Origin: Streptomyces xanthophaeus
GTDB taxonomy: Bacteria; Actinomycetota; Actinomycetes; Streptomycetales; Streptomycetaceae
DNA length: 64,000 nt
Direction of reading: 5' to 3'
Assembly (NCBI RefSeq): GCF_030440515.1
Contig: NZ_CP076543.1
Location: 806,001 to 870,000 of the forward strand
Below, one piece after another: positions 43,892 through 52,886 of this stretch. How positions within the stretch are numbered: position 1 is the stretch's first letter; each line of letters opens with the position of its first letter. The position numbers were made by a program, and so were the translations under genes. Below the pieces are notes generated by a model, which did not search any database, had not been told where the DNA came from, and was given only the letters and a program-made list of their open reading frames with translations.

Positions 43892-44408
43892 TCAATCGCT
43901 CCAGCTCGCCCGTCGCACGGTCTCGGCGATCTCAGCCGGGTCGGGGGTGGCGTCCGCAGGGTCGTCGGGCCACTGCCGGACGACGGCCTCGGCCCACTCG
44001 GCCCAGCTGGCGACGAGTCGGTAGTAGTCGGTGAGGAAGCGGCCGACGAGCAGGGTCTGAGCGGCCCTTTCCTGGAACGGGGCCCGGCCGGCGAGATGGG
44101 CGTGCGCCACCGCCACATTGCCCTGGTTCCGCTCTTCGGCCCAGGCGCGGGCGGCCTGGAGGGTGGCCAGGGTGTCGGCGCTGGTTCCGGAATCGGCGAA
44201 GAACACCTTCAGCAGCTGTTCGGACTCCAGTACCGGCCCTGCGCTCGGTCGGGGCAGCCAGTCGGCCAGCGCGCGCCGCCCTTCGGCGGTGATGGTGTAG
44301 ACGGTGCGCGGCCGCCGCCCGACCGCCTCCTTCGTCGCCTCGGCCAGGCCGTGGCGGACCAGCTTCTTCGGCTCCTCGTAGAGCTTGCTCTGGGCTCGGG
44401 GCCAGAAG
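43892..44408 (-). pseudogene. PadR-family regulator lacking its N-terminus
   Basis: The body is a PadR protein: FWPRAQSKLYEEPKKLVRHG, RRPRTVYTITAEGRRALADW, then the C-terminal helical PadR domain to VRRASWSD. Normal PadR proteins have about 35-40 residues before this point, including the first DNA-binding helices; here the upstream sequence belongs to a divergent methyltransferase gene. No good start codon or ribosome-binding site is seen. Both genes appear to have lost the stretch between them. Confidence 0.75.
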
Positions 44409-44415
44409 GGCGCGT

Positions 44416-45219
44416 GCCTGGGACGGACAGGAAGGCGCGTACTGGGCGGAGCACGCCGATCGGTTCGACCGCGCGCTGGGCCCCTATCGAACACGTCTCC
44501 TCGACGCGGCCGGCGTATCCGCCACCGACCACGTGGTGGACATCGGCTGCGGGACCGGCGAGACCACCCGCGACGTCGCGGGACAGGCGAGCAGCGGCCT
44601 TGCGCTGGGCGTGGACCTGTCGGCCGCGATGCTGCGGGTCGCCCGGCGGCGAGCGGCGGACGAGGGGCTGCACAACGCCGACTTCATGCAGGCGGACGCC
44701 CAGGTCCACGCCTTCTCCCCCGCATCGTTCGACGTGGCCGTCAGCCGCACCGGGACGATGTTCTTCGCCGACCCGGTCGCCGCGTTCCGCAACATCGGGA
44801 GGGCGCTGCGCCCGGGCGGACGACTCGTGCAGCTGGTCTGGCAACCGCCGACGGGCAACGAGTGGCTCCTCTCCTTCGCTCGGGCCCTGGCCGCCGGACG
44901 GCCGTTGCCCACACCCCCGCCCGACGCTCCGGGGCCGTTCTCGATGGCCGACCCCACGCGCGTACGGACCGTTCTCGGCGCTGCGGGCTTCACGGAAATC
45001 CTGCTGGAGCCGCACAGCGAGGCGATGTGGTTCGGTCAGGACGCGGCCGACGCGGAGCGTTTCGTGCTCGGCCTGCACGGCTGGATGCTGGACGGTCTCG
45101 ATGCCGAGGGCCGGAGCCGTGCTGTCGACGACTTGCGTACTACGCTCACCGCCCACGAGACCGGCGACGGCGTCCTCTACGCCTCGGCAACCTGGATCAT
45201 CCGGGCGACCCGCCCCTGA
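44416..45219 (+). pseudogene. SAM-dependent methyltransferase lacking its start
   Basis: The frame reads AWDGQEGAYWAEHADRFDRA then GPYRTRLLDAAG, the usual beginning of this class I methyltransferase family, and then VVDIGCGTGETTRDV (SAM site) to the end WIIRATRP. Upstream of AWDG there is no ATG, GTG or TTG before the sequence turns into the reversed PadR gene. A GTG at 44530 or 44533 would give a protein without the first helix. The enzyme core is otherwise intact. Confidence 0.75.
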
Positions 45220-45300
45220 CGAACCAGTCGGTCATCCGGTGGGCACGCCCCTGCACGCGGCGCCGCCACCGGATTCGGAGCGGCGGCGGACCGGCGGGCC

Positions 45301-45345
45301 CAACGCGGTCCCCGGCAACGCGGTCCCCGGCAACGTGCTCCCCGC
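45301..45345. repeat. Three tandem 15-base repeats
   Basis: CAACGCGGTCCCCGG occurs twice in perfect tandem and once with changes (CAACGTGCTCCCCGC), just past the stop of the membrane protein gene. Probably slippage-derived. Confidence 0.75.
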
Positions 45346-45353
45346 CACCGCGG

Positions 45354-46358
45354 TCATCCGTACGGGGTCAGGACCCCCACCAGTCCGGCAGCGGCAGCGA
45401 CCGCCAGGCTCAGCTGCGTCAGCGAGATGCCGGAGCCCGTGCGCACGTCCGGAACGTCGGGAGCCGTCCGCGGGCTCTCGGCCGGCGGGATCTCGTGATG
45501 CGTGGGAACGCCCCGGTGCCAGAACAGACAGATCCGCCTCCAGCGTTCCCGCTCCGCGTCCGGACCGGGGCGCGGCTCCTCGCCGAGCGCCTCCAGGAGG
45601 TCGGTGCGGTGCAGATCGAAGGCCACCCGCACGTGCTGCCCGTACACCAGCGCGGCGTTCAGAGCGCCTCGGTAGGACGCCCAGGCCAGCAGCACGCCGC
45701 CCCACAGGCAGCACAGCAGCAGGGCGGGCGGGCCACCCCGGGCCGCCACACAACCGGCCCCGAGTGCGGCGAAGGCACAGGAGAGGACGGCGCGTACCAG
45801 GAGCGCGGACAGCTCCGCCCGCGCCGTCGCCAGTGCTCCGAGCAACCCGCCCGGGAGCAGTGGGAACAGACGGGGCCAGACCAGTACGGCATCGATTCCG
45901 TAGCGCAGCTGTGGGTACAGCTCCGCGGCCTTGAGGATGTTTCCCAGGCGGGTCGGCCTCACCTCGTGCAGTCGTGATCTCGGCGGGTAGAGGTGCTGCG
46001 CCGCTCCGTCGGCGCACCTCAGCAGCCGCAGCCGGTGGCAGCGGCGTCCGAACCGGCCGAGCGACTGGTCCGCGATCCGGCCCCAGTACCCTTCCGCACA
46101 CCTCAGCAGGGCGGACTGGGCCGAGTCCAAGAGTGCGGAGACGAGCAGGACAGCGGTCAGGAAGCCTCCCACCAGCAGTGCCTTGACCTCGGCGGGTTGG
46201 GATTTCCAGATACGCAGAACGGCGCCGGGCGGCTGCTCTCCGGCGAACAGTGCGACGACGGCCAGCAGGGAGCAGAAGACCAGGCTGGGCAGCAGCACGA
46301 CGCGGACGAACCGGCGGCCCGCGAACTGGGCTGCCTCGCCCAGCGTCGTCGTGAACAC
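45354..46358 (-). CDS. Multi-pass membrane protein of the CHAT operon
   Basis: 334 residues with about five or six hydrophobic segments: VVLLPSLVFCSLLAVVALFA, ALLVGGFLTAVLLVSALLDS, a pair near 190-240 (LLVRAVLSCAFAALGAGCVA, LLLCCLWGGVLLAW) and a C-terminal helix LAVAAAAGLVGVLTPY. Between them lie Arg-rich cytoplasmic loops. No known family. It starts 3 bases after the stop of the 168-residue gene and so is the third gene of an operon led by the CHAT protease. It may be the protease's target or the pore-forming output, by inference. Confidence 0.75.
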   Translation of the reverse strand: MFTTTLGEAAQFAGRRFVRVVLLPSLVFCSLLAVVALFAGEQPPGAVLRIWKSQPAEVKALLVGGFLTAVLLVSALLDSAQSALLRCAEGYWGRIADQSLGRFGRRCHRLRLLRCADGAAQHLYPPRSRLHEVRPTRLGNILKAAELYPQLRYGIDAVLVWPRLFPLLPGGLLGALATARAELSALLVRAVLSCAFAALGAGCVAARGGPPALLLCCLWGGVLLAWASYRGALNAALVYGQHVRVAFDLHRTDLLEALGEEPRPGPDAERERWRRICLFWHRGVPTHHEIPPAESPRTAPDVPDVRTGSGISLTQLSLAVAAAAGLVGVLTPYG

Positions 46359-46361
46359 CGC

Positions 46362-46868
46362 TCACTCCGCCCTGATGGCCAGCGGATGCGGCGCGGCCTG
46401 CGGCACAGGGCCGGGACAGACCGGTGGGAAGTCGGGGTCGTAAGCGGTCAGGGTGGTGAGGCGCCCGCAGTGGCAGACGACCCGCGCGACGGGGGTGGCG
46501 TAGCTGCCGGCGAGAACGGCGTCCGAGGGCGACGGGGTGTCGCTGCGCAGCGTGCCGTGAGCCGACAGGGTGACCAGGTACGAGGAGACGGTGTGCCGTT
46601 CCAGCACGCCCAGCGTGCGACTGCGGTCCTGGACCAGCGCACCGTACGGGTTGAGGGCCAGCAGGTCGAGCGCACCGCCGGTGCACAACGCCGACATGGT
46701 CATCGGTGCGGGAAGGAGCACGGCGGGCGGAAGGCCGGCATCCGCGTCGTCGAGCCTGCCCAGTGCGGTGGGCCACCCCTCCTCGTCCACCGTCATGACG
46801 TAGCCGCTGCCCGCCACCGCCTCGGACAACGGGGTGACGGGAGCCAGGGTCAGTTCGCCGAGTGTCAT
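46362..46868 (-). CDS. Small soluble protein of the CHAT operon, function unknown
   Basis: 168 residues. The repeated pattern VMTVDEEGWPTALG and LVQDRSRTLGVLERHTVSSY loosely recalls CBS domains. A C-terminal VVCHCGRLTTLTAYDPDFPP with VCPGP gives three cysteines and could bind zinc. ATG 46868 overlaps the CHAT gene stop as ATGA and has AGGAG 7 bases upstream, so it is translationally coupled to the CHAT protein; the next gene starts 3 bases after it. Not a family I recognise; it could be an adaptor or substrate. Confidence 0.7.
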   Translation of the reverse strand: MTLGELTLAPVTPLSEAVAGSGYVMTVDEEGWPTALGRLDDADAGLPPAVLLPAPMTMSALCTGGALDLLALNPYGALVQDRSRTLGVLERHTVSSYLVTLSAHGTLRSDTPSPSDAVLAGSYATPVARVVCHCGRLTTLTAYDPDFPPVCPGPVPQAAPHPLAIRAE

Positions 46869-49800
46869 CGCCAATCTCCTACCAGGGTGAACGGGGCCCA
46901 GAAGAACGGGGAAGCGAAGGCGGGCAGGGAGTAGTCGGAGCTCAGCCGGCCGTGCTGGAACCGGACCTGCCGCTTCAAGTCGGTCAGGGCACGGTGTTCC
47001 TCGGTGCCCTGACCGGTGTCCGGCAGCAGCCTGGCGATCTCCTTCAAGGCCTCTGCCGTGTCACCGGCCCGCAGTCGCAGTTGGGCGAGGTCGTGCCCCA
47101 GCCGAACGGCGATCGGCTGGTTCTCCGGCAGGTTCCGGAGCCGCTCGCACTGCGCGACGGCGTCGCGGAAGCTCATCCTGCGCACACCGCTCCGTGCCGC
47201 GGACAGAGCCGCCCCGACGGGGCGGCCCCGCCCGAGCTCCCGGTAGAAGCCGGCCATCAGCAATGCGGTGGAGACGTCGTCGACCGACCACTGGCTGACG
47301 ATCACCGCCCTGGCCCCGGCATGCAGCAGTGCCCGGGTGAGGCCGATCAGCTCGTTGCCCCTGCGGTATTGCTGGCCCCCGGTCTCGCAGCCGCTCACGA
47401 CCACCAGGGAGCCGTCGAGCCGTACGGGGAGGAAGTCCTCAACGGTCAGCCGCCCGTCGGCCAGACGGACCGCCGAACCGGAGGGCTGTGCCCGGTCGAA
47501 GCCGTAGTGGCAGGCGAGGTGGAGTACGTCGTACGGCTCCGCGCCCAGTCTCTCCAGGAGCCGGTGGCGGGTCGCGGAAGGGCCGGTGTGCACCTCGGCC
47601 CGGGGCATGAGGGCGCCGACGAGATGGGCTTCGGCCCGAGCGTGCGGCAGGTCGCCGTCCGGATCGGCCATGATCAGCGCCCGCCGGACGTCCGATTCCC
47701 GGTCCCGGCCGAGCCGGTGCCTCAGCAGCGAGGCACTGGGGGTGACGCAGAGCGGATTGCGCTCGCCGAGCGGGACCCCGTCCACCTCCACCGCGTGCAG
47801 CGGCAGGCCGTGCAGGGGCCCGTCCGGCACCAGCCACAGGGTCTCTCCGGGTGCGCACTGCTCGGCCACCGCCCGCAGAAGGGGCTGCAACGGAGCCCCC
47901 CAGCGGGCCGGACCGTCCGGTGCGGGCAGAGGGAGCAGGTCCGGGTCCTCGTCCAGCGGCACTGCGAAGACCGCAGGTGCCGGCCGGTCGGCGCGCACCA
48001 CCAGCGCCAGCATCCGCGAGCCGCGGCGGACGAGTTCACAGAGCACTACGCCCGGCGGCAGCACCGCGCGCAGTTCCTGGTAGGTGGCCGGTGCTCCACG
48101 CCGGTGTCGGACGTAGGCCGCGCCGAGCGGCCCGGACTCCTCCAGTTCCGCCCAGACCGCTTCGCGGGCCGCGCGGTAGCGCCGCTGATGGGCGGGGTAG
48201 ATGTCCATGTGCGCGGAGGCGGGCCGGCCGGGACGCGGGAGGACTCCGTCCCGTACTCGTCCTTGCTCCGTCCCGCGTTCCCGGTCGCGCAACCTCGCGA
48301 GTTGCTGCGGGAGTTCAGGTGAGACGGAGGAGCCGAACACCTCCAGCAGCAGTCGTGACCGGCTGCGTTCGGCCAGCTCGACGGCGTCGGCCGGGGTGAG
48401 GTGGGCAGCCTGCCCGTCGGCGATGAGCTCGATCAGCTGCGCGCAGGAGGGGGTGAGGTCCAGGTCGATGCGGGTGTCGCCGTCACTGACGCGTTCCCGC
48501 AGCCGCTCGACGAGATCCACAATGGCCAGGAGTTCGGCGGTGAGGTCCGGCCAGCGGCGCTCCGCCTCGGCGAGCCGGGCCAGCAGCCGGTGGGCCTCCG
48601 CCTCCTGCGGCAGGTCGCCGACGGAGCGGGCGACGGTGGCCACGTCCTCGGCGATTCCCCGCGCGGCGGGGGATCCGCTCTCCTGGCACTCCCGCGCGCG
48701 CTGCAGCGCCTGACGCAGGTCATGGGCGGCGGGCATCTCGTAGCGGTCGAGGAAGGTGCTGTACATGCTGCGCGCCCGGGCCTGGGCGGGAAGACTCGGA
48801 CCGAGTGTGTCGGCGATGCCGGCGAAGCGCTGCTCGACCAACCGCACGAACGCGATCTCCTGGTGAAGGTGGCTGCCGAACGGCAGCCAGGTCGGCAGCT
48901 CGTCGAACAGTCCTTGGGCGGACCGCAGGGCGAGCGGCATCATGCGGGCGGCGGCCCGGCCCGCGGCCCTGTCGCCCGCCGCCGCCTTCAGCACCAGGCT
49001 CAGACAGGTCACCGCCCTGGGCAGATCCGCCCGGTCGGCGACCTGTTCCAGCTCGCTTCGGGCTTCCTCCGGGCGTTGCAGGTCGAAGAGCAGCACGTCG
49101 GCGGCGAGGCAACGAGCGGCTGCGGCGTTGCCGTCGAGGCCGGCGGCGGCATACAGCTCGGCTGCGTGAAGGCGGTTGCGGAGTGCGTAGTCGAACTCCC
49201 CTGCGGTGCGGCTCGCTTCCGCCCGGACCATCGCGGTCATCGCCGTGACGATCCGCGCGGTGGACCACAGTTCCCGGTGCCGGGTGGAATCCGCTCCGGT
49301 GTGCTGGTGGCAGAGCCAGCGCAGCGACTCGGCGGCTGCCTCGGCGGCGCTGATCCACGGCTCCCCCTCCGAGGCGGGCACGGCGCTCACGGGCCGCCAG
49401 ACCATCGGCACCGCGGCGTACGCCGTGCGGGAGGACAGCAGTTCACGGTGGCGCAGCCACAGTTCCCACAGCGCCAGGTCGGGTTGGTGCGGTGGCCGTG
49501 TCGCCGTTTCCCACCACCGCTCGTGCATGATCGCGTAGAGGCCGAGGGGGAAACGGTCGCGGGCGATCCGCGTCGTCAGGAGTGCGACCGCCGCATCCGC
49601 GCGCAGGGCCCAGTCACCGGTCCGCAGCGCGATGAGGGCGAAGCCGATCTCCAGGACGGTCATGACCGTCGCCGCGGGCAGGAGCGCGCCGGCATCCGGC
49701 TGAACCACGGCGATCAGCGCCGGCGTCCAGCCGTAGCAGAACCAGGTCCGGAGGCGGCCGAAGCACCGTACCCAGGGTGACGACACTCCCCCTACCTGCG

Positions 49801-50218
49801 GCCATGTGCGGAACTCGCGCAGGCAGCCGAGGAGGGTGACCGCGGCGGCCACCGCCGCCCACAGAACCACCTCTCCCAGGGAGGGATCCGCTCCGGCCGG
49901 CGGCAGCAGCGTCGCCACTCCTGTCCCCGCCAACAGCAGCACGGCCTCGGTGCGGCACTGCTGGCGCCTCGTAGCCCGGCTGATCGCGCGCATGCGCCGT
50001 TCGCCGGTCACCGCGCGCACGAGGATGAGCACGGCGAGGAGCAACCGCAGGACGTCGGGGGCCGGCCCCAGGTCCGACGGCCCCTGCCGGACCACGATCA
50101 GCAGCGGTACGGCGGCCGCGGCCAGCCGGGCCGTGCGCCACCCGCGATCGTGCAGGTGGGTGGGACGGGCCTGGATGTCCTCGTAGCGCCATGGCCGGTG
50201 CCGGCTGCGCAGCCGCAT
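46865..50218 (-). CDS. CHAT-domain (caspase-like) protease with N-terminal membrane region and TPR-like middle
   Basis: A 1117-residue protein. The N-terminal about 190 residues have four or five membrane helices (AVPLLIVV, LLRLLLAVLILVRAV, VVLWAAVAAAVTLLGCL, GWTPALIAVV). A long TPR-like helical middle follows. The C-terminal CHAT peptidase has catalytic His904 in VLHLACHYGFD and Cys944 in VVVSGCETGG, followed by GLTRALLHAGARAVIVSQWS. CHAT proteins cleave partner proteins in bacterial conflict systems. It leads an operon with a small protein and a membrane protein. AAGGAT precedes ATG 50218. Confidence 0.9.
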   Translation of the reverse strand: MRLRSRHRPWRYEDIQARPTHLHDRGWRTARLAAAAVPLLIVVRQGPSDLGPAPDVLRLLLAVLILVRAVTGERRMRAISRATRRQQCRTEAVLLLAGTGVATLLPPAGADPSLGEVVLWAAVAAAVTLLGCLREFRTWPQVGGVSSPWVRCFGRLRTWFCYGWTPALIAVVQPDAGALLPAATVMTVLEIGFALIALRTGDWALRADAAVALLTTRIARDRFPLGLYAIMHERWWETATRPPHQPDLALWELWLRHRELLSSRTAYAAVPMVWRPVSAVPASEGEPWISAAEAAAESLRWLCHQHTGADSTRHRELWSTARIVTAMTAMVRAEASRTAGEFDYALRNRLHAAELYAAAGLDGNAAAARCLAADVLLFDLQRPEEARSELEQVADRADLPRAVTCLSLVLKAAAGDRAAGRAAARMMPLALRSAQGLFDELPTWLPFGSHLHQEIAFVRLVEQRFAGIADTLGPSLPAQARARSMYSTFLDRYEMPAAHDLRQALQRARECQESGSPAARGIAEDVATVARSVGDLPQEAEAHRLLARLAEAERRWPDLTAELLAIVDLVERLRERVSDGDTRIDLDLTPSCAQLIELIADGQAAHLTPADAVELAERSRSRLLLEVFGSSVSPELPQQLARLRDRERGTEQGRVRDGVLPRPGRPASAHMDIYPAHQRRYRAAREAVWAELEESGPLGAAYVRHRRGAPATYQELRAVLPPGVVLCELVRRGSRMLALVVRADRPAPAVFAVPLDEDPDLLPLPAPDGPARWGAPLQPLLRAVAEQCAPGETLWLVPDGPLHGLPLHAVEVDGVPLGERNPLCVTPSASLLRHRLGRDRESDVRRALIMADPDGDLPHARAEAHLVGALMPRAEVHTGPSATRHRLLERLGAEPYDVLHLACHYGFDRAQPSGSAVRLADGRLTVEDFLPVRLDGSLVVVSGCETGGQQYRRGNELIGLTRALLHAGARAVIVSQWSVDDVSTALLMAGFYRELGRGRPVGAALSAARSGVRRMSFRDAVAQCERLRNLPENQPIAVRLGHDLAQLRLRAGDTAEALKEIARLLPDTGQGTEEHRALTDLKRQVRFQHGRLSSDYSLPAFASPFFWAPFTLVGDWR

Positions 50219-50493
50219 CGTACGAATCCTTCGCGGGGAAGTAGATCGACAACCAGGCTAGGGGCCCGCCGTCGCAGGAACCCGCTCCACGAACCCTGTC
50301 ACCCGATCGTGGCAACCGCGGCCTCCGGTCGATGACCGAGCCGCCCACGCGTCCGTGCCCCGCCGGCGGGAACGGCTGCGCCGGGAGAGGCGGGACCCGG
50401 ACGCCGGGGCGTTCGCCACCTGGCGGACGGACACAACTCAGCTTGCCCGCAGGCCTCTTCTGCTACGGTCACCTGTTCGCCGAGGAGGTCGCG

Positions 50494-51366
50494 ATGACTG
50501 GATTCCCACCCGTTGCTGCCGCCCCGCTGGATCTGCGCCGTCAACCGGTGGAAGACATGCTGGTGCGGGTGGAAAGGGCGCTGGACGTGCAACTGGATCG
50601 GCAGGCGCTGGTACGCAAGCGCCGTTCTCTCGGTGGCCGTACCGATCGGGGCACGTGGGTACGGATCGAGCGGCGGGGCTTCGAGCGGATCGGCACGCAG
50701 GGCTGGAACGGGACCGAGGCCGCCGCCGTGCTGCAAGGGGTCACGATGCCCCAGTGGTACCAGGGCGTAGCGTGGCGCGAGCCGGGCGAACCGGTGATGT
50801 GGCGCGCCGATGAGCTGGAGCTGACGGCGTCGCCGTCGGTCGGCAAGGCCGCCCTGGTGCTCGAAGACCCGAGCTTGCCGGATGCCTGGTGGGAGGCACT
50901 GAACGCGTCGCTGGACGCGCTTGCCTCACAGCGGACGCCGCGGATCGCAACCCCGGACACGGTGACGATCACGCAGGAGCAGGTGACGCAGACCCTCGGG
51001 GAGGTCTTCCCCGGCCTCGCCGATCCGCGGATCGAGCGGTGGGCGCCGGCGCATGCGGATCTGACCTGGGCCAACGTGACGGGGCCGGAGTTCTGCATCA
51101 TCGACTGGGAGGACTGGGGCATGGCGCCCCGGGGTCTGGACGCCGCAATGCTGTGGGGCAACGCGCTGGCCGTCCCGGTGCTCGCGGACCGCGTCCGGCA
51201 GGAGCGGCGTGAGGACTTGGAGAGCCGGGACGGCAAGCTGATGTCGCTCTTCTGTCTCTCGAAGATCGTCGGACCCCTCTCCTACGAGGGAGACCCGCTG
51301 CTGACGCCGGCCCGCAGGGAGACCGAACGCCTGGTGGACGAGCTTCGGTACACCCCGTACGGGTGA
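50494..51366 (+). CDS. Aminoglycoside-phosphotransferase-like kinase
   Basis: A 290-residue protein of the APH/choline-kinase fold. Catalytic loop HADLTWANV and the metal-binding segment CIIDWEDWGMAPRGLDAAML are intact. The N-lobe begins with VERALDVQLDRQALVRKRRS. Substrate unknown; such proteins in Streptomyces act on antibiotics, sugars or small amines. ATG 50494 has GAGGAGG upstream. A Nudix gene follows 63 bases later, so the two may be co-transcribed. Confidence 0.85.
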   Translation: MTGFPPVAAAPLDLRRQPVEDMLVRVERALDVQLDRQALVRKRRSLGGRTDRGTWVRIERRGFERIGTQGWNGTEAAAVLQGVTMPQWYQGVAWREPGEPVMWRADELELTASPSVGKAALVLEDPSLPDAWWEALNASLDALASQRTPRIATPDTVTITQEQVTQTLGEVFPGLADPRIERWAPAHADLTWANVTGPEFCIIDWEDWGMAPRGLDAAMLWGNALAVPVLADRVRQERREDLESRDGKLMSLFCLSKIVGPLSYEGDPLLTPARRETERLVDELRYTPYG

Positions 51367-51429
51367 AGATCGGCCGCACACCTGCGCCGGGCCACGAACC
51401 AGTTCCTGTACCAAGTGGAGGTTGTTGCT

Positions 51430-51864
51430 GTGCCCGAGAAGATCACGAAGGAAAAGGTCCTCGTCTACGTCGTCCGCGAGGGGCGCCTGCTGGTGTTCCA
51501 CCACACCGACTACTCCTACGAGGAGGTCGGCATCCAGGTCCCCGCGGGCAGCGTCCGCCCCGGTGAGACCCCGGAGGCCGCCGCTCTGCGCGAAGCCCGA
51601 GAGGAGACCGGCCTGTCGGACTTCAAGATCGTCCGCAAGCTCGGCGAGACCGAGTACGACATCAGCCCGTACCGGTTCGAGATCCAGCACCGGCACGTCT
51701 TCCACCTGGAGCTCACCGAGCCGACCCCGGAACGTTGGATGAGCCGGGAGGACCACGACGGCGAGCAGGAGCCGACTCACTTCGAGTGCTTCTGGATCCC
51801 GCTGGAGGCCGCGCACATTCTCCAGTCCGGCCAGGGCGCGCTGCTGGGCCGCCTGTCCGACTAG
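51430..51864 (+). CDS. Nudix hydrolase
   Basis: A 144-residue Nudix protein. The Nudix box is complete: GSVRPGETPEAAALREAREE followed by TGL. It removes a nucleoside diphosphate-linked group from some metabolite, with Mg2+. GTG 51430 is the start because GGAGG lies 8 bases upstream; the GTG at 51415 overlaps that site. It lies downstream of the APH-like gene and upstream of a Nudix-like fragment. Confidence 0.92.
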   Translation: MPEKITKEKVLVYVVREGRLLVFHHTDYSYEEVGIQVPAGSVRPGETPEAAALREAREETGLSDFKIVRKLGETEYDISPYRFEIQHRHVFHLELTEPTPERWMSREDHDGEQEPTHFECFWIPLEAAHILQSGQGALLGRLSD

Positions 51865-52009
51865 CCACTCGACCGGTCACGGCCAGCGCAGGCCTTCTGC
51901 GTGTTGGCGCTCCCACCGGGTCTGGTCAGACGTCAGGCTGCAGCCGGAGAGAGGAGTTCAGGGACACCGGCGGCCAGTTCGGCGGCTGCGACGGCGCGCG
52001 GGGCGGCCT

Positions 52010-52210
52010 GCCTTTCACCTTGGGCGGCGAGGGTGCGCGCGAGGCGGACGAGCGGTGGGACCGGGGCATCATGGATACGGGGCCCGCCATCGAGGCGCTC
52101 GGCGACGTGACGGGGGCTTCGCAGTGCGCGAACTCCACGAACAGGCCGGCATCGTGCCGGAGGTTGACGACACCTTCGTGCTGGGAACCCTCCTCGACCG
52201 GGTGGGCGCT
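52010..52210 (+). pseudogene. Probable Nudix-gene remnant
   Basis: GFAVRELHEQAGIVPEVDDT then FVLGTLLDRVG resembles the second half of a Nudix box (RELxEExGI) and what follows it. Upstream PFTLGGEGAREADE in another frame may be the first half. There is no continuous frame or start. It lies just after an intact Nudix gene. Confidence 0.4.
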
Positions 52211-52313
52211 GTCCCGCGACGGGTTGGGAGGGCCAGGGCTGCTCGAACCCGGCGGGGTCGGTGTGGGCGGATACTGTGGAGCGGGTCATCGGGGTAGCGG
52301 TCTGGGGGGACGC

Positions 52314-52625
52314 ATGGGACGCAGCAGGCTTCCTGTGGAGAATGCAGGCAATGGCGATCTCTGTCTCTTCATCGAGCCGTACGGTGAGGACTTCTATCTG
52401 CGGCCCGGGGAGGTCTTCACGGTCGCGCCTGAAGCCGAGGGGGTCGATGTCTGGTTCTCAACCCTCGTCTGGGAGGGAGGCATCACGGTGTGGCCCTATG
52501 AGGACGGCGACCCGACCAAGATTGTCCTGGAGTACACGGTGACCGACGCCAACGGAACCCGGCTGGAGTGCGGTCACCAGAGGCCCCCGAAGCCTGCTGG
52601 CTCTGACGCGGCTGAGCTGGGTTGA
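52314..52625 (+). CDS. Small hypothetical protein
   Basis: About 103 residues: MGRSRLPVENAGNGDLCLFI then EPYGEDFYLRPGEVFTVAPE and GLVWEG-like VWEGGITVWPYED. A compact beta-rich protein, similar in outline to Streptomyces hypothetical proteins with a cupin-like or immunity-like fold, but not recognised. GGGGGA lies 4 bases before the ATG. Confidence 0.6.
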   Translation: MGRSRLPVENAGNGDLCLFIEPYGEDFYLRPGEVFTVAPEAEGVDVWFSTLVWEGGITVWPYEDGDPTKIVLEYTVTDANGTRLECGHQRPPKPAGSDAAELG

Positions 52626-52634
52626 CCCTCTCGG

Positions 52635-52856
52635 TCACTGGGGCAGGGCAAAGTTTTGCAGCTGGGCGATGCCCGGCACGGCGTGGTGGACGCGATCCTC
52701 GAAGCAACGCGTCCAAGGACTCCCCGGGCGCGCTGCATCCGCGCCTCGACGGCGCAGAGCAGTAACCAGCTCGGTGGTGCTGCCCTGAAACGGCAGTAAC
52801 CGGCACCCGCACAGCGGGATGTCAGTGCCGCAGGGCAACATGCCGAGCAAGCGCAC
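52635..52856 (-). CDS. Possible small cysteine-containing protein
   Basis: VRLLGMLPCGTDIPLCGCRL then LPFQGSTTELVTALRRRGAD to IAQLQNFALPQ, 73 residues. GTG 52856 has AAAGG 5 bases upstream and is divergent from the gene at 52887. Codon use is weak, and it may be a degraded fragment. Low confidence. Confidence 0.3.
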   Translation of the reverse strand: MRLLGMLPCGTDIPLCGCRLLPFQGSTTELVTALRRRGADAARPGSPWTRCFEDRVHHAVPGIAQLQNFALPQ

Positions 52857-52886
52857 CGACACCTTTCTTCATGGAGGATCCATCCC

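Noticed and set aside
46862..48322. A 486-codon plus-strand frame opposite the CHAT protease
   Set aside because: Antisense shadow; the minus strand holds the conserved CHAT His and Cys motifs.
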